Shown here: positions 9,147 through 19,415 of the stretch, in pieces | Numbering within the stretch: position 1 is the stretch's first letter | Layout: each line of letters begins with the position of its first letter | The notes under the pieces: model-generated | Databases searched by the model: none | What the model saw: the letters and a program-made list of their open reading frames with translations, nothing else | What the model was told of the DNA's origin: nothing | Position numbers and translations under genes: made by a program | Assembly (NCBI GenBank): GCA_050299835.1 | Contig: JBNKWP010000009.1 | Coordinates: 1 to 64,000 of the forward strand | Source of the DNA: JAJDOD01 sp050299835 | GTDB taxonomy: Bacteria > Pseudomonadota > Alphaproteobacteria > Rhodobacterales > Rhodobacteraceae | Reading direction: 5' to 3' | DNA length: 64,000 bases

Positions 9147-9698
9147 CTACTTTTTCTTGTCCATCTTGGACAACTGTTCCTGCATGGCGGCAAGCTGTGC
9201 ACGTATCTCTTCGAGATTCGAGCTTGCCGCCTCATCCTCGTGGTCATCGTCCTTCGACGGTCCGGACCATTGGTTGCCAAGCCCGCCGGTCATCGCACTC
9301 AGGAAGGCTTCCTGTTGCGCCCGCATCGCCTCGAAGCCGGGCATGGCCGACATCGGGTTTGTCATGTTCTCGATCACCTTCGACTGCCCTTCGCGCAGCA
9401 TGTCGAAGCTCATCGCCAGGAATTGCGGAACCACCGATTGCGCCTGTGTCGTATAGGACCGCACCAGATCGGTCAGCACGTCCAGCGGCAGCACGTTCTC
9501 GCCCCGGCTCTCATGCTCGGCCACGATCTGCAAAAGATATTGCCGCGTCAGATCATCGCCCGATTTCAGATCGACAATCTGCACGTCGCGCCCTTCGCGG
9601 ATGAACCCGGCGATATCCTCAAGCGTCACGTAATCCGAGGTCTCGGTGTTATACAGTCGTCGGCTCGCATAGCGTTTGATCAGCAATGTCTCGGCCAC
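9147..9698 (-). CDS. phaR: Polyhydroxyalkanoate synthesis repressor PhaR
   Basis: DNA-binding repressor that also binds polyhydroxybutyrate and in relatives controls phasin and its own gene. Its 183 residues carry the conserved N-terminal PHB/PHA accumulation regulator domain (IKRYASRRLYNTETSDYVTL, about 7-26), followed by LKSGDDLTRQYLLQIVAEHE and a more variable charged tail ending in a coiled-coil-like segment. No phaC, phaP or phaZ is adjacent. A matching operator lies 25 bases upstream of the start, consistent with autorepression. Confidence 0.93.
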   Translation of the reverse strand: MAETLLIKRYASRRLYNTETSDYVTLEDIAGFIREGRDVQIVDLKSGDDLTRQYLLQIVAEHESRGENVLPLDVLTDLVRSYTTQAQSVVPQFLAMSFDMLREGQSKVIENMTNPMSAMPGFEAMRAQQEAFLSAMTGGLGNQWSGPSKDDDHEDEAASSNLEEIRAQLAAMQEQLSKMDKKK

Positions 9699-9722
9699 GG
9701 CGATCTCCCTGTCTCACCTTTG

Positions 9723-9733
9723 CTGCAACGCAG
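9723..9733. promoter_or_regulatory. Candidate PhaR operator CTGC-N3-GCAG
   Basis: The sequence CTGCAACGCAG is a perfect match to the CTGC-N3-GCAG motif that I recall being described for Rhodobacter PhaR. It ends 25 bases upstream of the phaR start codon and is flanked by one further complementary base pair (G...C). Its position suits autorepression of phaR. Confidence 0.6.
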
Positions 9734-9766
9734 CTTAGGCGAACAGACATATAAATCAAAGACTTT

Positions 9767-9795
9767 CTGCGCAGCATCGTAAACATGCTGCGCAG
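9767..9795 (-). terminator. 10-bp inverted repeat after hemC
   Basis: Bases 9767-9776 and 9786-9795 form a perfect 10-bp stem with a 9-base loop, two bases past the hemC stop. Read on the minus strand it is followed by AAAGTCTTTGATTT, so it may terminate hemC. Its arms contain TGC repeats, which PhaR also favours, so a double role upstream of phaR is possible. Confidence 0.5.
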
Positions 9796-9797
9796 CG

Positions 9798-10739
9798 TCA
9801 GCCGCTATGCAGAAAACCTTGGCCTGCCCGCGCCAGCAAATCCTCGGCCAGGGCGCGGCCGACATCCGGCCCGTCGGCCACGTCGCCGGAAAGCTCGCCG
9901 CCCACGGCTTCCGAGCCATCGGTCCGCAGGATCTCTCCCCGCAGCCGCAACCGCCCGCCATCAAGTTCCGCCAACCCGGCAATCGGCGTCTGGCACGAAC
10001 CGTCCAGTGCCGCGAGGTATGCCCGCTCCGCCGCCAGTCTCTCAGCCGTTGGTCCGTCCGCAATCGCCCCCAGCATCTCCGCCGCGCGTCCATCATCCGC
10101 CCGCCGCTCGACCCCGATGGCCCCTTGCGCCACGGCGGGCAACATCTCGTCAGGGTCGATCGCAGAGAACGGCAGTTCCGTCAGCCCCAACCGCCTTAAC
10201 CCGGCCATCGCCAGGAACGTACCGGAGGCCACACCGTCCTCCAGCTTCCGCAACCGCGTCTGCACACTGCCCCGGAACTCCACCACCTGCAAATCCGGCC
10301 GCCGGTACAGAAGCTGCGCCTTCCGCCGCAGGCTCGACGTGCCCACCACCACACCTTGCGGCAGGTCAGCCAAAGCCCGACCGTCCAGCGTCAGGAACGC
10401 GTCCCGCACATCCTCCCTCGGCAGGTAACAGTCGATCACCAGCCCGTCGGGCTGCAAAACCGGCATGTCCTTCATCGAATGCACGGCGATGTCGATGGAC
10501 CCGACCAGCAGCGCCTCCTCGATCTCGCGGGTGAACAGCCCCTTGCCCCCGATCTCCCCCAAAGGCCGGTCCTGCACCCGGTCGCCCGTGGTCTTGATGA
10601 CGACGATCTCGAACGCCTCCGCACTCAGATCGAAGGCGGCGGCCAGCCGGTCGCGCGTCTCATGCGCCTGCGCCAGCGCCAGCGGCGACCCACGGGTGCC
10701 AATGCGGAAACGGTTGTCGGGATCGGGCAGAGAAATCAT
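9798..10739 (-). CDS. hemC: Hydroxymethylbilane synthase (porphobilinogen deaminase)
   Basis: Polymerises four porphobilinogen units into hydroxymethylbilane, the third common step of tetrapyrrole synthesis. It has 313 residues, typical for the family. RIGTRGSPLALAQAHETRD near the N-terminus is the hallmark. GGKGLFTREIE, HSMKDMP and GTSSLRRKAQL are substrate- and cofactor-binding blocks. C249 in LDGSCQTP is the attachment site of the dipyrromethane cofactor. Transcribed divergently from hemE, a common arrangement in this group, with a 72-base intergenic space that contains TTGACA at 10758-10763. Confidence 0.97.
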   Translation of the reverse strand: MISLPDPDNRFRIGTRGSPLALAQAHETRDRLAAAFDLSAEAFEIVVIKTTGDRVQDRPLGEIGGKGLFTREIEEALLVGSIDIAVHSMKDMPVLQPDGLVIDCYLPREDVRDAFLTLDGRALADLPQGVVVGTSSLRRKAQLLYRRPDLQVVEFRGSVQTRLRKLEDGVASGTFLAMAGLRRLGLTELPFSAIDPDEMLPAVAQGAIGVERRADDGRAAEMLGAIADGPTAERLAAERAYLAALDGSCQTPIAGLAELDGGRLRLRGEILRTDGSEAVGGELSGDVADGPDVGRALAEDLLARAGQGFLHSG

Positions 10740-10811
10740 GGGGCAGGGTCTACGCGGTTGACAAAGAACTGTCTACTTGGGACCACGGCGCGACCCTAAG
10801 GAATGACCTTC

Positions 10812-11852
10812 ATGGCCGACAAACTCCTCCTCCGCGCGCTGGCAGGCGAAACGCTGCCCGTGCCCCCGATCTGGATGATGCGCCAGGCGGGCCGCTACCT
10901 GCCCGAATACCGCGCCACGCGGGAAAAGGCGGGCGATTTCCTGTCTCTCTGCTACACCCCCGACCTCGCCGCCGAGGTCACACTGCAGCCGATCCGCCGC
11001 TATGGCTTCGATGCCGCGATCCTGTTTGCCGATATCCTGCTGATCCCCGACGCGCTTGGCGCCGATCTCTGGTTCGTCACTGGCGAAGGTCCGCGCCTGT
11101 CCACCATCACGACCGAAACCGATTTCGCCGCACTGAAACCGGCAGACGCCATCCACGATCACCTCGCCCCCGTCTATGAAACCCTCCGCATCCTCACCCG
11201 CGAACTGCCGGACGAGACTGCTCTGATCGGCTTCGCAGGTGCCCCCTGGACCGTCGCCACCTATATGATCGCCGGTCGCGGCACCCCCGACCAGGGTCCC
11301 GCCCATGCGCTGATGGCCGAAAACCGCGCGCTGTTCGACGCCCTCATCGACCGCATCACGGAAGCCACCATCGCCTATCTTTCCGCCCAGATCGACGCCG
11401 GGGCCGAGGTGGTGAAACTCTTCGACAGTTGGGCCGGGTCGCTGGAAGGTCAGGATTTCGACGACTACGCGCTGGCCCCCGCCAAGCGCATCATCGCGGC
11501 GCTGAAGGCGAAACACCCGAAGATCCCCGTCATCGCCTTCCCGCGCGAAGCGGGAGAGCGTTACATCGGTTTCGCCAAGGCGACCGGCGCCGATTGCGTG
11601 GCGCTGGACAACTCCGTCGATGCCACATGGGCCGCCGAGCACGTCCAGCCTGATGGTTGCGTGCAGGGCAACCTCGCGTCCGCCCACATGGTCACCGGCG
11701 GCGAGGCCCTGGTGCGTGAAACCCGCGCCATCGTCGATGCCTTCTCAGGCGGCCCCCATATCTTCAATCTCGGCCATGGGATAACTCCCGATGCCGACCC
11801 CGAAAACGTGCGGCTGATGATCGACACGGTCCGCGCAACCACGCAAAAGTGA
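10812..11852 (+). CDS. hemE: Uroporphyrinogen decarboxylase
   Basis: Decarboxylates the four acetate side chains of uroporphyrinogen III to give coproporphyrinogen III; cytoplasmic haem and chlorophyll precursor step. The start at 10812 is chosen because AAGGA (10798-10802) lies nine bases ahead, while the in-frame ATG at 10803 directly abuts it. The 346-residue product has PPIWMMRQAGRYLPEY near the N-terminus and FADILLIPDALG with the catalytic aspartate region; GFAGAPWTVATYMI is another family block. Divergent from hemC. Confidence 0.97.
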   Translation: MADKLLLRALAGETLPVPPIWMMRQAGRYLPEYRATREKAGDFLSLCYTPDLAAEVTLQPIRRYGFDAAILFADILLIPDALGADLWFVTGEGPRLSTITTETDFAALKPADAIHDHLAPVYETLRILTRELPDETALIGFAGAPWTVATYMIAGRGTPDQGPAHALMAENRALFDALIDRITEATIAYLSAQIDAGAEVVKLFDSWAGSLEGQDFDDYALAPAKRIIAALKAKHPKIPVIAFPREAGERYIGFAKATGADCVALDNSVDATWAAEHVQPDGCVQGNLASAHMVTGGEALVRETRAIVDAFSGGPHIFNLGHGITPDADPENVRLMIDTVRATTQK

Positions 11853-11942
11853 CTGGCCTGCGACAGCACGCCCGACACAAAGTCGCCGCAATCGCTGGCA
11901 TAACTTGCCCCGAAACCCGAATCGACAACCGGAGCGTTGCTC

Positions 11943-12530
11943 ATGTCGCCCAAGAATCTCCGCCTGCTCCTTTGGGGTCTCGTCGGCATCAACGTCGCCG
12001 CACTCCTCTGGGTCACCGTCGTCAGCCCCCGCATGAATGCCAGCGTGCTCGACACGCTCGGGCGCGGCGAATACACGCTCCGCACCACCGGCGGCGGCGA
12101 ATTCACCGAAGCCACTCTGGCGCAGGGCCCCACCGCGGTTTTCTTCGGCTTCACCCATTGCCCCGATGTCTGCCCGACCACGCTCGGCGACATCCTGACC
12201 TGGCAGGAGGAACTGCCAGAGGCGAAGGACATGAACATCTTCTTCGTCACCGTCGATCCCGAACGCGACACGGCCGAGATCCTCGGCGAATATGTCGGCT
12301 GGGTCGAAGGGGTCGAAGGCGTGACCGGCAGCCGCGAAGAGGTCGACAAGGCCATTCAGGCCTTCCGCATCTACGCCAACAAGGTTCCTCTGGAAGATGG
12401 CGGCTATACGATGGACCACTCTGCCTCGGTCCTGCTTTTTGACGAAAACGGTAGCTACACCGACCGCATCGCCTATCAGGAGAAGCTGCCGCAAGCCATC
12501 GAGAAACTGAAGTCAGCCCTCGGCTCCTAA
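11943..12530 (+). CDS. SCO1/SenC-type copper chaperone
   Basis: Thioredoxin-fold protein that in relatives delivers copper to the CuA site of cytochrome c oxidase or acts as a thiol reductase. The product has 195 residues with one N-terminal membrane anchor (about 6-26), so the domain faces the periplasm. The copper ligands are visible: C73 and C77 in HCPDVCP and H159 in MDHSAS. GGAG at 11930-11934 supports the ATG at 11943. No oxidase genes are nearby. It is convergent with the next gene, only four bases apart. Confidence 0.93.
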   Translation: MSPKNLRLLLWGLVGINVAALLWVTVVSPRMNASVLDTLGRGEYTLRTTGGGEFTEATLAQGPTAVFFGFTHCPDVCPTTLGDILTWQEELPEAKDMNIFFVTVDPERDTAEILGEYVGWVEGVEGVTGSREEVDKAIQAFRIYANKVPLEDGGYTMDHSASVLLFDENGSYTDRIAYQEKLPQAIEKLKSALGS

Positions 12531-12534
12531 GCCC

Positions 12535-13260
12535 TCAGACCGGGGCCAGCCGCAGCGATCGGTGCCGCAGCACCGTGACGGGCGACACCCCGCTCGCTGG
12601 CTGGCAATCCTTCTGCCACTCCCCCAGCGACTGACGCGCGACCGCGATATCGTCCGTGGTCGCGCCGATATCCAGGGCAATCCGCTCGATCAGCGCTGGC
12701 GTCGTCTCCGTTGACCGCCGCGCCACGCACCCCATGATCAGTGCCGCCGCCAGCGTCCGCCGCCGCCCGATGCTGCTGGACACAGGCGGCATCCGGTGCC
12801 GGGGCTTTTCAGCCTCCACCATCGCCAGGTATCGCTCATAGGCCAGGTCCACCAGATCCTCGTCCAGTTCGTGCTCAGTCACGATCCGGAAGACATCCCT
12901 GATCTCCTCCCGCGAGGTCCGGCCCTGCGACGCTGCCACGATCACCATCGCCGACAGGATTGCCGCCTGCTCCTCCCCGTCCGGCGCCGACCGCCCTGCC
13001 TCTTCGCGTTGATGCTCCCGCGTCATCGCCCAGATCGCGGCCCCTGTCGCAGCCATGCTGAGCGCGATCAACGGCACCGGCTTCACCTCCATCGCCATGC
13101 CGCCCATGCCGCCCGAAGGCTCGTCTTCGAGAACGGTCCGGCAAATATCGGCCAGGAACGCGCCGCCACCCAGACCAAGCGCGGAATCGAGCGTCGCAAG
13201 AACGGCAATCCCCGCCAACCCGATCAATCCGTTTGTCTGAAATCTGTTCACGCCGATCAT
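12535..13260 (-). CDS. Unknown protein with one or two membrane segments and a helical domain
   Basis: The product has 241 residues. A hydrophobic stretch at about 12-35 and another at about 61-79 (VPLIALSMAATGAAIWAM) anchor the N-terminus. The segment EEQAAILSAMVIVAASQGRT with the following acidic helices resembles the repeat of TerB-like domains, but the match is weak and I would not assign a function. The C-terminal third is Arg-rich and variable. It stands alone between the SCO gene and the atp operon terminator. Confidence 0.65.
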   Translation of the reverse strand: MIGVNRFQTNGLIGLAGIAVLATLDSALGLGGGAFLADICRTVLEDEPSGGMGGMAMEVKPVPLIALSMAATGAAIWAMTREHQREEAGRSAPDGEEQAAILSAMVIVAASQGRTSREEIRDVFRIVTEHELDEDLVDLAYERYLAMVEAEKPRHRMPPVSSSIGRRRTLAAALIMGCVARRSTETTPALIERIALDIGATTDDIAVARQSLGEWQKDCQPASGVSPVTVLRHRSLRLAPV

Positions 13261-13344
13261 CCCGCAATCGCACCGTTTCGCGGATTTAAGGCATTAACTA
13301 TGGCGGCTTTGTGGCGCACCTCTGGAAACAGTAAGTGCATGAAA

Positions 13345-13367
13345 AAGGCCCCGAAAACCGGGGCCTT
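13345..13367 (-). terminator. Terminator of the atp operon
   Basis: A 9-bp stem (13345-13353 with 13359-13367) with a 5-base loop lies about 25 bases after the atpC stop. On the minus strand it is followed by five T residues in total, a standard intrinsic terminator. It can also act for transcription coming from the other side. Confidence 0.8.
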
Positions 13368-13389
13368 CATCTGTGGATAACTCCGTGGA

Positions 13390-13785
13390 TCAGCTCAGCG
13401 CGTCGCGCAGCGCCTCAAGGTCCGCAAGCCGCTTGGACGCATCGTCCAAAGCGGCGCCCTCGGCGCCCGATTTCGCCTCTTCTGCTGAAGAAATGCGCTC
13501 CGCGAGCACATCCATGGACACTTCGGCCCTCGGGTGGGCTTCGTCCGCAAGGATCGAAGCACCCTCCGCCGTGACCTGTGCAAAACCTCCGGTGACGGCG
13601 AATTCCTGCGTCCCGCCATCCATCTCCACAACCAGGATGCCCGGCCGCAAAGTTGTCACAACCGGTGCATGGTCCGGCATCGCCGTCAGGTCGCCGTCGG
13701 CACCCGGGATCAGCACGGATGTAGCCTGCCCGGACGCCAGTTTGCGCTCGGGCGAGACCAGATCGAATTGCATCGTGTCAGCCAT
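13390..13785 (-). CDS. atpC: F1-ATPase epsilon subunit
   Basis: Subunit of the central stalk of F1, which regulates ATP hydrolysis. The 131-residue product starts with the beta-sandwich (MQFDLVSPERKLASGQA, TAMPDHAPVVTTLRPG) and ends with a helical hairpin (about 90-131). Last gene of atpHAGDC. It is separated from atpD by 97 bases that hold a long palindrome, which may tune its expression relative to atpD. Confidence 0.96.
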   Translation of the reverse strand: MADTMQFDLVSPERKLASGQATSVLIPGADGDLTAMPDHAPVVTTLRPGILVVEMDGGTQEFAVTGGFAQVTAEGASILADEAHPRAEVSMDVLAERISSAEEAKSGAEGAALDDASKRLADLEALRDALS

Positions 13786-13810
13786 GTCAGGCCTCTTTTC
13801 GTTCCTGTGT

Positions 13811-13872
13811 TGCCCCGGACTTGATCCGGGGCCTCAACGTTGAGCCAGAGGCCCCGGATCAAGTCCGGGGCA
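13811..13872. repeat. 24-bp perfect palindrome between atpD and atpC
   Basis: Bases 13811-13834 are the exact reverse complement of 13849-13872, with a 14-base loop. Each arm itself contains CCCCGGA...TCCGGGG symmetry, so several hairpins are possible. Palindromes of this type recur in intergenic regions of alphaproteobacteria, from general knowledge. Inside the operon it could act as a partial terminator or an mRNA processing/stability element. Confidence 0.85.
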
Positions 13873-13882
13873 CACCCTTCGC

Positions 13883-15307
13883 TTATGCCGCTTCCGCAGC
13901 CAGTTTCTCGGCCTTGGCTTTCACTTCCTCGATGCCGCCGACCATGTAGAAGGCCGCTTCGGGCAGGTGATCGTATTCGCCAGCCACAACTGCCTTGAAG
14001 GACGAGATCGTGTCTTCCAGCGGCACCTGAACGCCGTCCGAACCGGTGAACACTTTCGCCACGTCGAAGGGCTGGGACAGGAAGCGCTGGATCTTCCGGG
14101 CACGGGCCACGGTCAGCTTGTCCTCTTCCGACAGTTCGTCCATGCCGAGGATCGCGATGATGTCCTGCAGCGACTTGTAACGCTGAAGGATACCCTGAAC
14201 GTCACGGGCAACCTGGTAGTGCTCCTCGCCCAGAACCGCCGGGTCCATCAGACGCGACGACGAGTCGAGCGGGTCCACCGCCGGATAGATGCCAAGCTCG
14301 GAGATCGCACGGCTGAGAACGGTCGTCGCGTCGAGGTGGGCAAAGGTCGTTGCCGGTGCCGGGTCGGTCAGGTCGTCCGCAGGCACGTACACGGCCTGGA
14401 TCGAGGTGATCGAACCGGCTTTGGTCGAGGTGATCCGTTCCTGCATCGCACCCATGTCGGTCGCCAGCGTCGGCTGATAGCCCACGGCGGAAGGGATACG
14501 GCCCAGAAGCGCCGACACCTCGGACCCGGCCTGGGTGAAGCGGAAGATGTTGTCCACGAAGAACAGAACGTCGGTCCCGGACTGGTCGCGGAACTGCTCG
14601 GCCAGCGTCAGGCCGGTCAGCGCAACACGGGCACGGGCTCCCGGAGGCTCGTTCATCTGGCCATAAACCAGCGCAACCTGTGATTCCGACAGGTTGTCCG
14701 GCTTGATAACGCCGGATTCGATCATCTCGTGGTACAGGTCGTTGCCCTCACGGGTCCGTTCGCCAACACCGGCGAAGACCGAGAAGCCCGAGTGCACTTT
14801 CGCGATGTTGTTGATCAGTTCCATGATCAGAACCGTCTTGCCCACACCGGCACCACCAAACAGGCCGATCTTGCCGCCCTTCGAATAGGGCGCGAGCAGG
14901 TCCACGACCTTGATCCCGGTGACAAGGATTTCCGATTCCGTCGACTGTTCTGCGAATTCCGGCGCAGGCTGGTGGATCGCGCGGGTCTCGGTCGCGTTGA
15001 CCGGCTCGCCTTCGTCCACCGGCTCGCCGATGACGTTGAGGATACGGCCCAGCGTCGCGTTGCCCACGGGAACCGAGATCGGGCCGTCCGTGTCAGTTAC
15101 GACCTGTCCGCGCACCAGACCTTCGGTCGCATCCATGGCGATCGTGCGCACGGTGTTCTCACCAAGGTGCTGCGCCACTTCCAGCACCAGCCGGTTGCCG
15201 TTGTTGTCGGTTTCCAGCGCGTTCAGAATTTCGGGCAGATGGTCGTCGAACTGAACGTCGACAACAGCGCCGATGACCTGGGTCACTTTGCCTTTTGCGT
15301 TTGCCAT
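13883..15307 (-). CDS. atpD: F1-ATPase beta subunit
   Basis: Catalytic subunit of the ATP synthase F1 head. The product has 474 residues. The P-loop GGAGVGKTV, the following ERTREGNDLYHEM, and DNIFRFTQAGSEVSALLGR are classic beta-subunit blocks. Eighteen bases separate it from atpG upstream. The F0 genes are not in this window, as is usual for the group, where F1 and F0 operons lie apart. Confidence 0.98.
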   Translation of the reverse strand: MANAKGKVTQVIGAVVDVQFDDHLPEILNALETDNNGNRLVLEVAQHLGENTVRTIAMDATEGLVRGQVVTDTDGPISVPVGNATLGRILNVIGEPVDEGEPVNATETRAIHQPAPEFAEQSTESEILVTGIKVVDLLAPYSKGGKIGLFGGAGVGKTVLIMELINNIAKVHSGFSVFAGVGERTREGNDLYHEMIESGVIKPDNLSESQVALVYGQMNEPPGARARVALTGLTLAEQFRDQSGTDVLFFVDNIFRFTQAGSEVSALLGRIPSAVGYQPTLATDMGAMQERITSTKAGSITSIQAVYVPADDLTDPAPATTFAHLDATTVLSRAISELGIYPAVDPLDSSSRLMDPAVLGEEHYQVARDVQGILQRYKSLQDIIAILGMDELSEEDKLTVARARKIQRFLSQPFDVAKVFTGSDGVQVPLEDTISSFKAVVAGEYDHLPEAAFYMVGGIEEVKAKAEKLAAEAA

Positions 15308-15325
15308 TTTTTGTCTCCGGTCGGG

Positions 15326-16195
15326 TTAGAGCGCCTCGGCGCCCGAAATAATTTCGATAAGTTCGTTGGTGATGACCGCCTGACGCGTCCGGTTGAACTG
15401 GATCGTCAGTTTCTCGATCATGTCGCCCGCGTTGCGGGTCGCATTGTCCATGGCGCTCATCCGGGCACCCTGTTCGGACGCGCCGTTTTCCAGCAGAGCC
15501 GTGAAGATCTGCGTGGCCACACCGCGTGGCAGCAACTCGCGCAGGATCTCGTCCTCGTCCGGCTCATAGTCGAACACGGTCGAGACAGCGTCGCCCTCGG
15601 CGTCGTCGAAGGTGGCGGGGATGATCTGCGTCGCGGTCGGGATCTGGCTGATAACGCTCTGGAACGTCGAAAAGAAGATCGTCGCGACGTCGAACTCGCC
15701 TGCGTCGAAACGGTTCAGGATGTCAGCGGCGACGTCCTGTGCGTTCGTGTAGCCGATATACTTGACCTCGGAGAGGTCGATGTGACCCACCATATGGTCG
15801 GAGAACTCACGGCGCAGCTGTTCGCGGCCCTTCTTGCCGACCGTCAGAACCTTGACGGTCTTTCCTTCAGCAAGAAGTTTCGCCGCACGTTGCTTGGCAA
15901 GCTTGACGATGTTGGTGTTGAAGCCGCCGCACAGGCCCCGCTCCGATGTCAACACCACCAGCAGGTGGGTCTGATCGGAACCGGTTCCCGCCAGCAGCTT
16001 CGGCCCGCCCTCGCCCACCGACGCCGCCAGCCCCGCCATCACGGCGTTGAACTGTTCGGCATAGGGGCGCGCGGCACCCGCCGCCTCTTCCGCGCGGCGG
16101 AGTTTGGCGGCGGCGACCATCTGCATCGCCTGGGTGATCTTCCGGGTCGATTTGACCGAGTCGATCCGTGTTTTCAGGTCCTTGAGGTTGGGCAT
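15326..16195 (-). CDS. atpG: F1-ATPase gamma subunit
   Basis: Rotating central-stalk subunit. The 289-residue product begins PNLKDLKTRIDSVKSTRKI and ends with the family block ARMSAMDNATRNAGDMI and FNRTRQAVITNELIEIISGA, both long coiled-coil helices in known structures. GLCGGFNTNI in the middle is also conserved. The AAGGA site ahead of the ATG supports the start. Third gene of atpHAGDC. Confidence 0.97.
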   Translation of the reverse strand: MPNLKDLKTRIDSVKSTRKITQAMQMVAAAKLRRAEEAAGAARPYAEQFNAVMAGLAASVGEGGPKLLAGTGSDQTHLLVVLTSERGLCGGFNTNIVKLAKQRAAKLLAEGKTVKVLTVGKKGREQLRREFSDHMVGHIDLSEVKYIGYTNAQDVAADILNRFDAGEFDVATIFFSTFQSVISQIPTATQIIPATFDDAEGDAVSTVFDYEPDEDEILRELLPRGVATQIFTALLENGASEQGARMSAMDNATRNAGDMIEKLTIQFNRTRQAVITNELIEIISGAEAL

Positions 16196-16226
16196 CTACC
16201 CTATCCTTTCGGGTGTCAGCTTGAAC

Positions 16227-17765
<1,539 letters not shown>

Positions 17766-18326
17766 TTATCCGACCTCTTTCATGGTATTCTGGAGAGCCG
17801 CGAGCTTCGAAGCGATCGACGTGTCGATCATTTTCGAGCCCACCTTAACGATAAGACCGCCGATGAGGCTTTCATCGACGGTTATGTTCATCTTCACGTC
17901 CTTGCCGACCGAGCCTTTCAGCGTCTCGGCAAGTTTCTGTTGCTGGTCCGCCGACATCGCGGTCGCGCTGCGCACATCGGCCGTCACCTCGCCCTTTTCG
18001 TCGGCGATCAGGCCACGGAGTGCGGCGACAAGCTGCGGCAGCACGAACAGGCGCCGTTTGCTGGCCATCAGCTTCAGGGTGTTGGCGACAGTGCCGGACA
18101 GGCCCATCTTCTCGGCAATCGCTCCGACGGCATTGCCCTGGGCGCTGCGCGAATAGACCGGCGAATGGATCAGGGCGCGGAAATCGGCACTTTCGCCAAG
18201 TGCTGCATCCAGCGCATCGACATCGGCCTCAAGCGATCCCAGGTCCTTGCCGTCTTTTGCAAGCTCGAACACCGCTGTCGCGTAGCGCGCTGCGATGCCG
18301 GTGGAAATAGACGCTGATTCTGACAC
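17766..18326 (-). CDS. atpH: ATP synthase delta subunit
   Basis: Peripheral-stalk connector (OSCP type) between F1 and F0. It has 186 residues and starts with GTG behind GGGGAC. An N-terminal six-helix bundle (IAARYATAVFELAKDGKDL) and the C-terminal strand-helix segment (VDESLIGGLIVKVGSKMID) fit the family. First gene of atpHAGDC; the upstream 280 bases should hold the operon promoter. Confidence 0.95.
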   Translation of the reverse strand: MSESASISTGIAARYATAVFELAKDGKDLGSLEADVDALDAALGESADFRALIHSPVYSRSAQGNAVGAIAEKMGLSGTVANTLKLMASKRRLFVLPQLVAALRGLIADEKGEVTADVRSATAMSADQQQKLAETLKGSVGKDVKMNITVDESLIGGLIVKVGSKMIDTSIASKLAALQNTMKEVG

Positions 18327-18606
18327 GTGTCCCCTTTCCCACGTTTCTTTCTGTTCTTCGTGTTCGCAGGCTCGGCTTGGCAGCCCGGCAGCTTGTCACG
18401 GCCAAGCGGCTCGCGCTCGGCGAACAAATCAGCGGTCGTGTAGCAGAGGACCTATCGGCTCGCAACACTCAAGCGGCCAGCATATGGAAGGTCTGGATTT
18501 AATGATTTCAACGACTTACGGAAAGGTGCGACCGAATGCACAATTCTGAGGCGGTCTTGGGCGGTCGATTCCTTGTCCTTTGAGGGTAAAAGGCCCGCTT
18601 TCCGCT
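18327..18606. other. Non-coding region upstream of the atp operon
   Basis: This 280-base stretch lies between the methyltransferase stop and atpH. It must contain the atp promoter and its 5' leader, but I see no convincing -35/-10 pair. TTGAAA on the minus strand (about 18505-18510) is followed by an AT-rich stretch, without a well-spaced -10. No hairpin or ORF stands out. Confidence 0.4.
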
Positions 18607-19353
18607 TCACACCGGCTTCGGGTCGGGAACGCTGATCCCCTCCAGAACCCGCAGGGGCTTGCGGATCGCCTCCTGCAATCCGGTGCGCGGTGGCGCGGGC
18701 ACCTGCTTGGTCACCTCCACGATCAGCACGCCGCCCGCGAACCGGTTCGACACGCTGCCCCCCAGCTTCTCCCAGAACCCGCTGGTCTTCAGCCAGAACG
18801 GCTTGTCGGTGGGGGGATGGAACAATGCTCCCACATGGCGGCGCGGCTTCAAGCCGATGGCCGCAAGGTTCGATTCCAATTGCCCCAGCGTATATGGTCG
18901 ACCAAACCCGAACGGCGTCGCATCCCGGCGTGCCCAAAGCCCGGCCCGGTTCGGCACGATGAAAAGGCCCCGCCCCTCCGGCGCAAGGACGCGATAACAT
19001 TCGTCCATCAACGCAATCGGATCCTCGCTGGTCTCCAGCCCGTGCATCACGATCAGCCGGTCCACACTGTCATTCTCAATGGGCCAGTCCTTCTCCGGAC
19101 ACAGCACCGAAACATTCGGCATCCCGGCAGGCCAGTGCATCACCCCCTGCTGTGCGGGCATCAGCCCGATCACCCGCCGCGCGTCTTTCAGATAGGGCCT
19201 GAGCAATGGCACCGCGAAACCGAACCCGACAATATTCTCCCCCTTCGCCCCGGGCCAAAGGCCCAGCACCTGTTCCCGGATCGCCTTCTGCGCCGCACGC
19301 CCCAGCCGCGTCCGGTAATAGAAGGTTCTCAGGTCCAGCACGTCGAGATGCAT
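18607..19353 (-). CDS. Class I SAM-dependent methyltransferase
   Basis: The 248-residue product resembles the Methyltransf_11 fold: a shortened glycine motif (NIVGFGFA), an acidic block with the hydrophobic strand (DSVDRLIVMHGLE) and LMDECYRVLAPEGRGLFIVP as motifs II-III. The glycine-rich SAM loop is atypical (GFGFA rather than GxGxG). The substrate cannot be told. The start at 19353 (MHLDVLDLRTFYY) is preferred over a TTG at 19392, which sits almost at the gloB ribosome-binding site. Divergent from gloB, a frequent partner in this family. Confidence 0.85.
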   Translation of the reverse strand: MHLDVLDLRTFYYRTRLGRAAQKAIREQVLGLWPGAKGENIVGFGFAVPLLRPYLKDARRVIGLMPAQQGVMHWPAGMPNVSVLCPEKDWPIENDSVDRLIVMHGLETSEDPIALMDECYRVLAPEGRGLFIVPNRAGLWARRDATPFGFGRPYTLGQLESNLAAIGLKPRRHVGALFHPPTDKPFWLKTSGFWEKLGGSVSNRFAGGVLIVEVTKQVPAPPRTGLQEAIRKPLRVLEGISVPDPKPV

Positions 19354-19415
19354 TGCGGCGGGCGGCTCTTTATCCGATGGTCTGACAAACAATAACCGCA
19401 GGAGGCCAGAGATCC

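Noticed and set aside
10758..10786. TTGACA as a hemE promoter -35
   Set aside because: No acceptable -10 hexamer lies 16-18 bases downstream, so I did not list it as a promoter.
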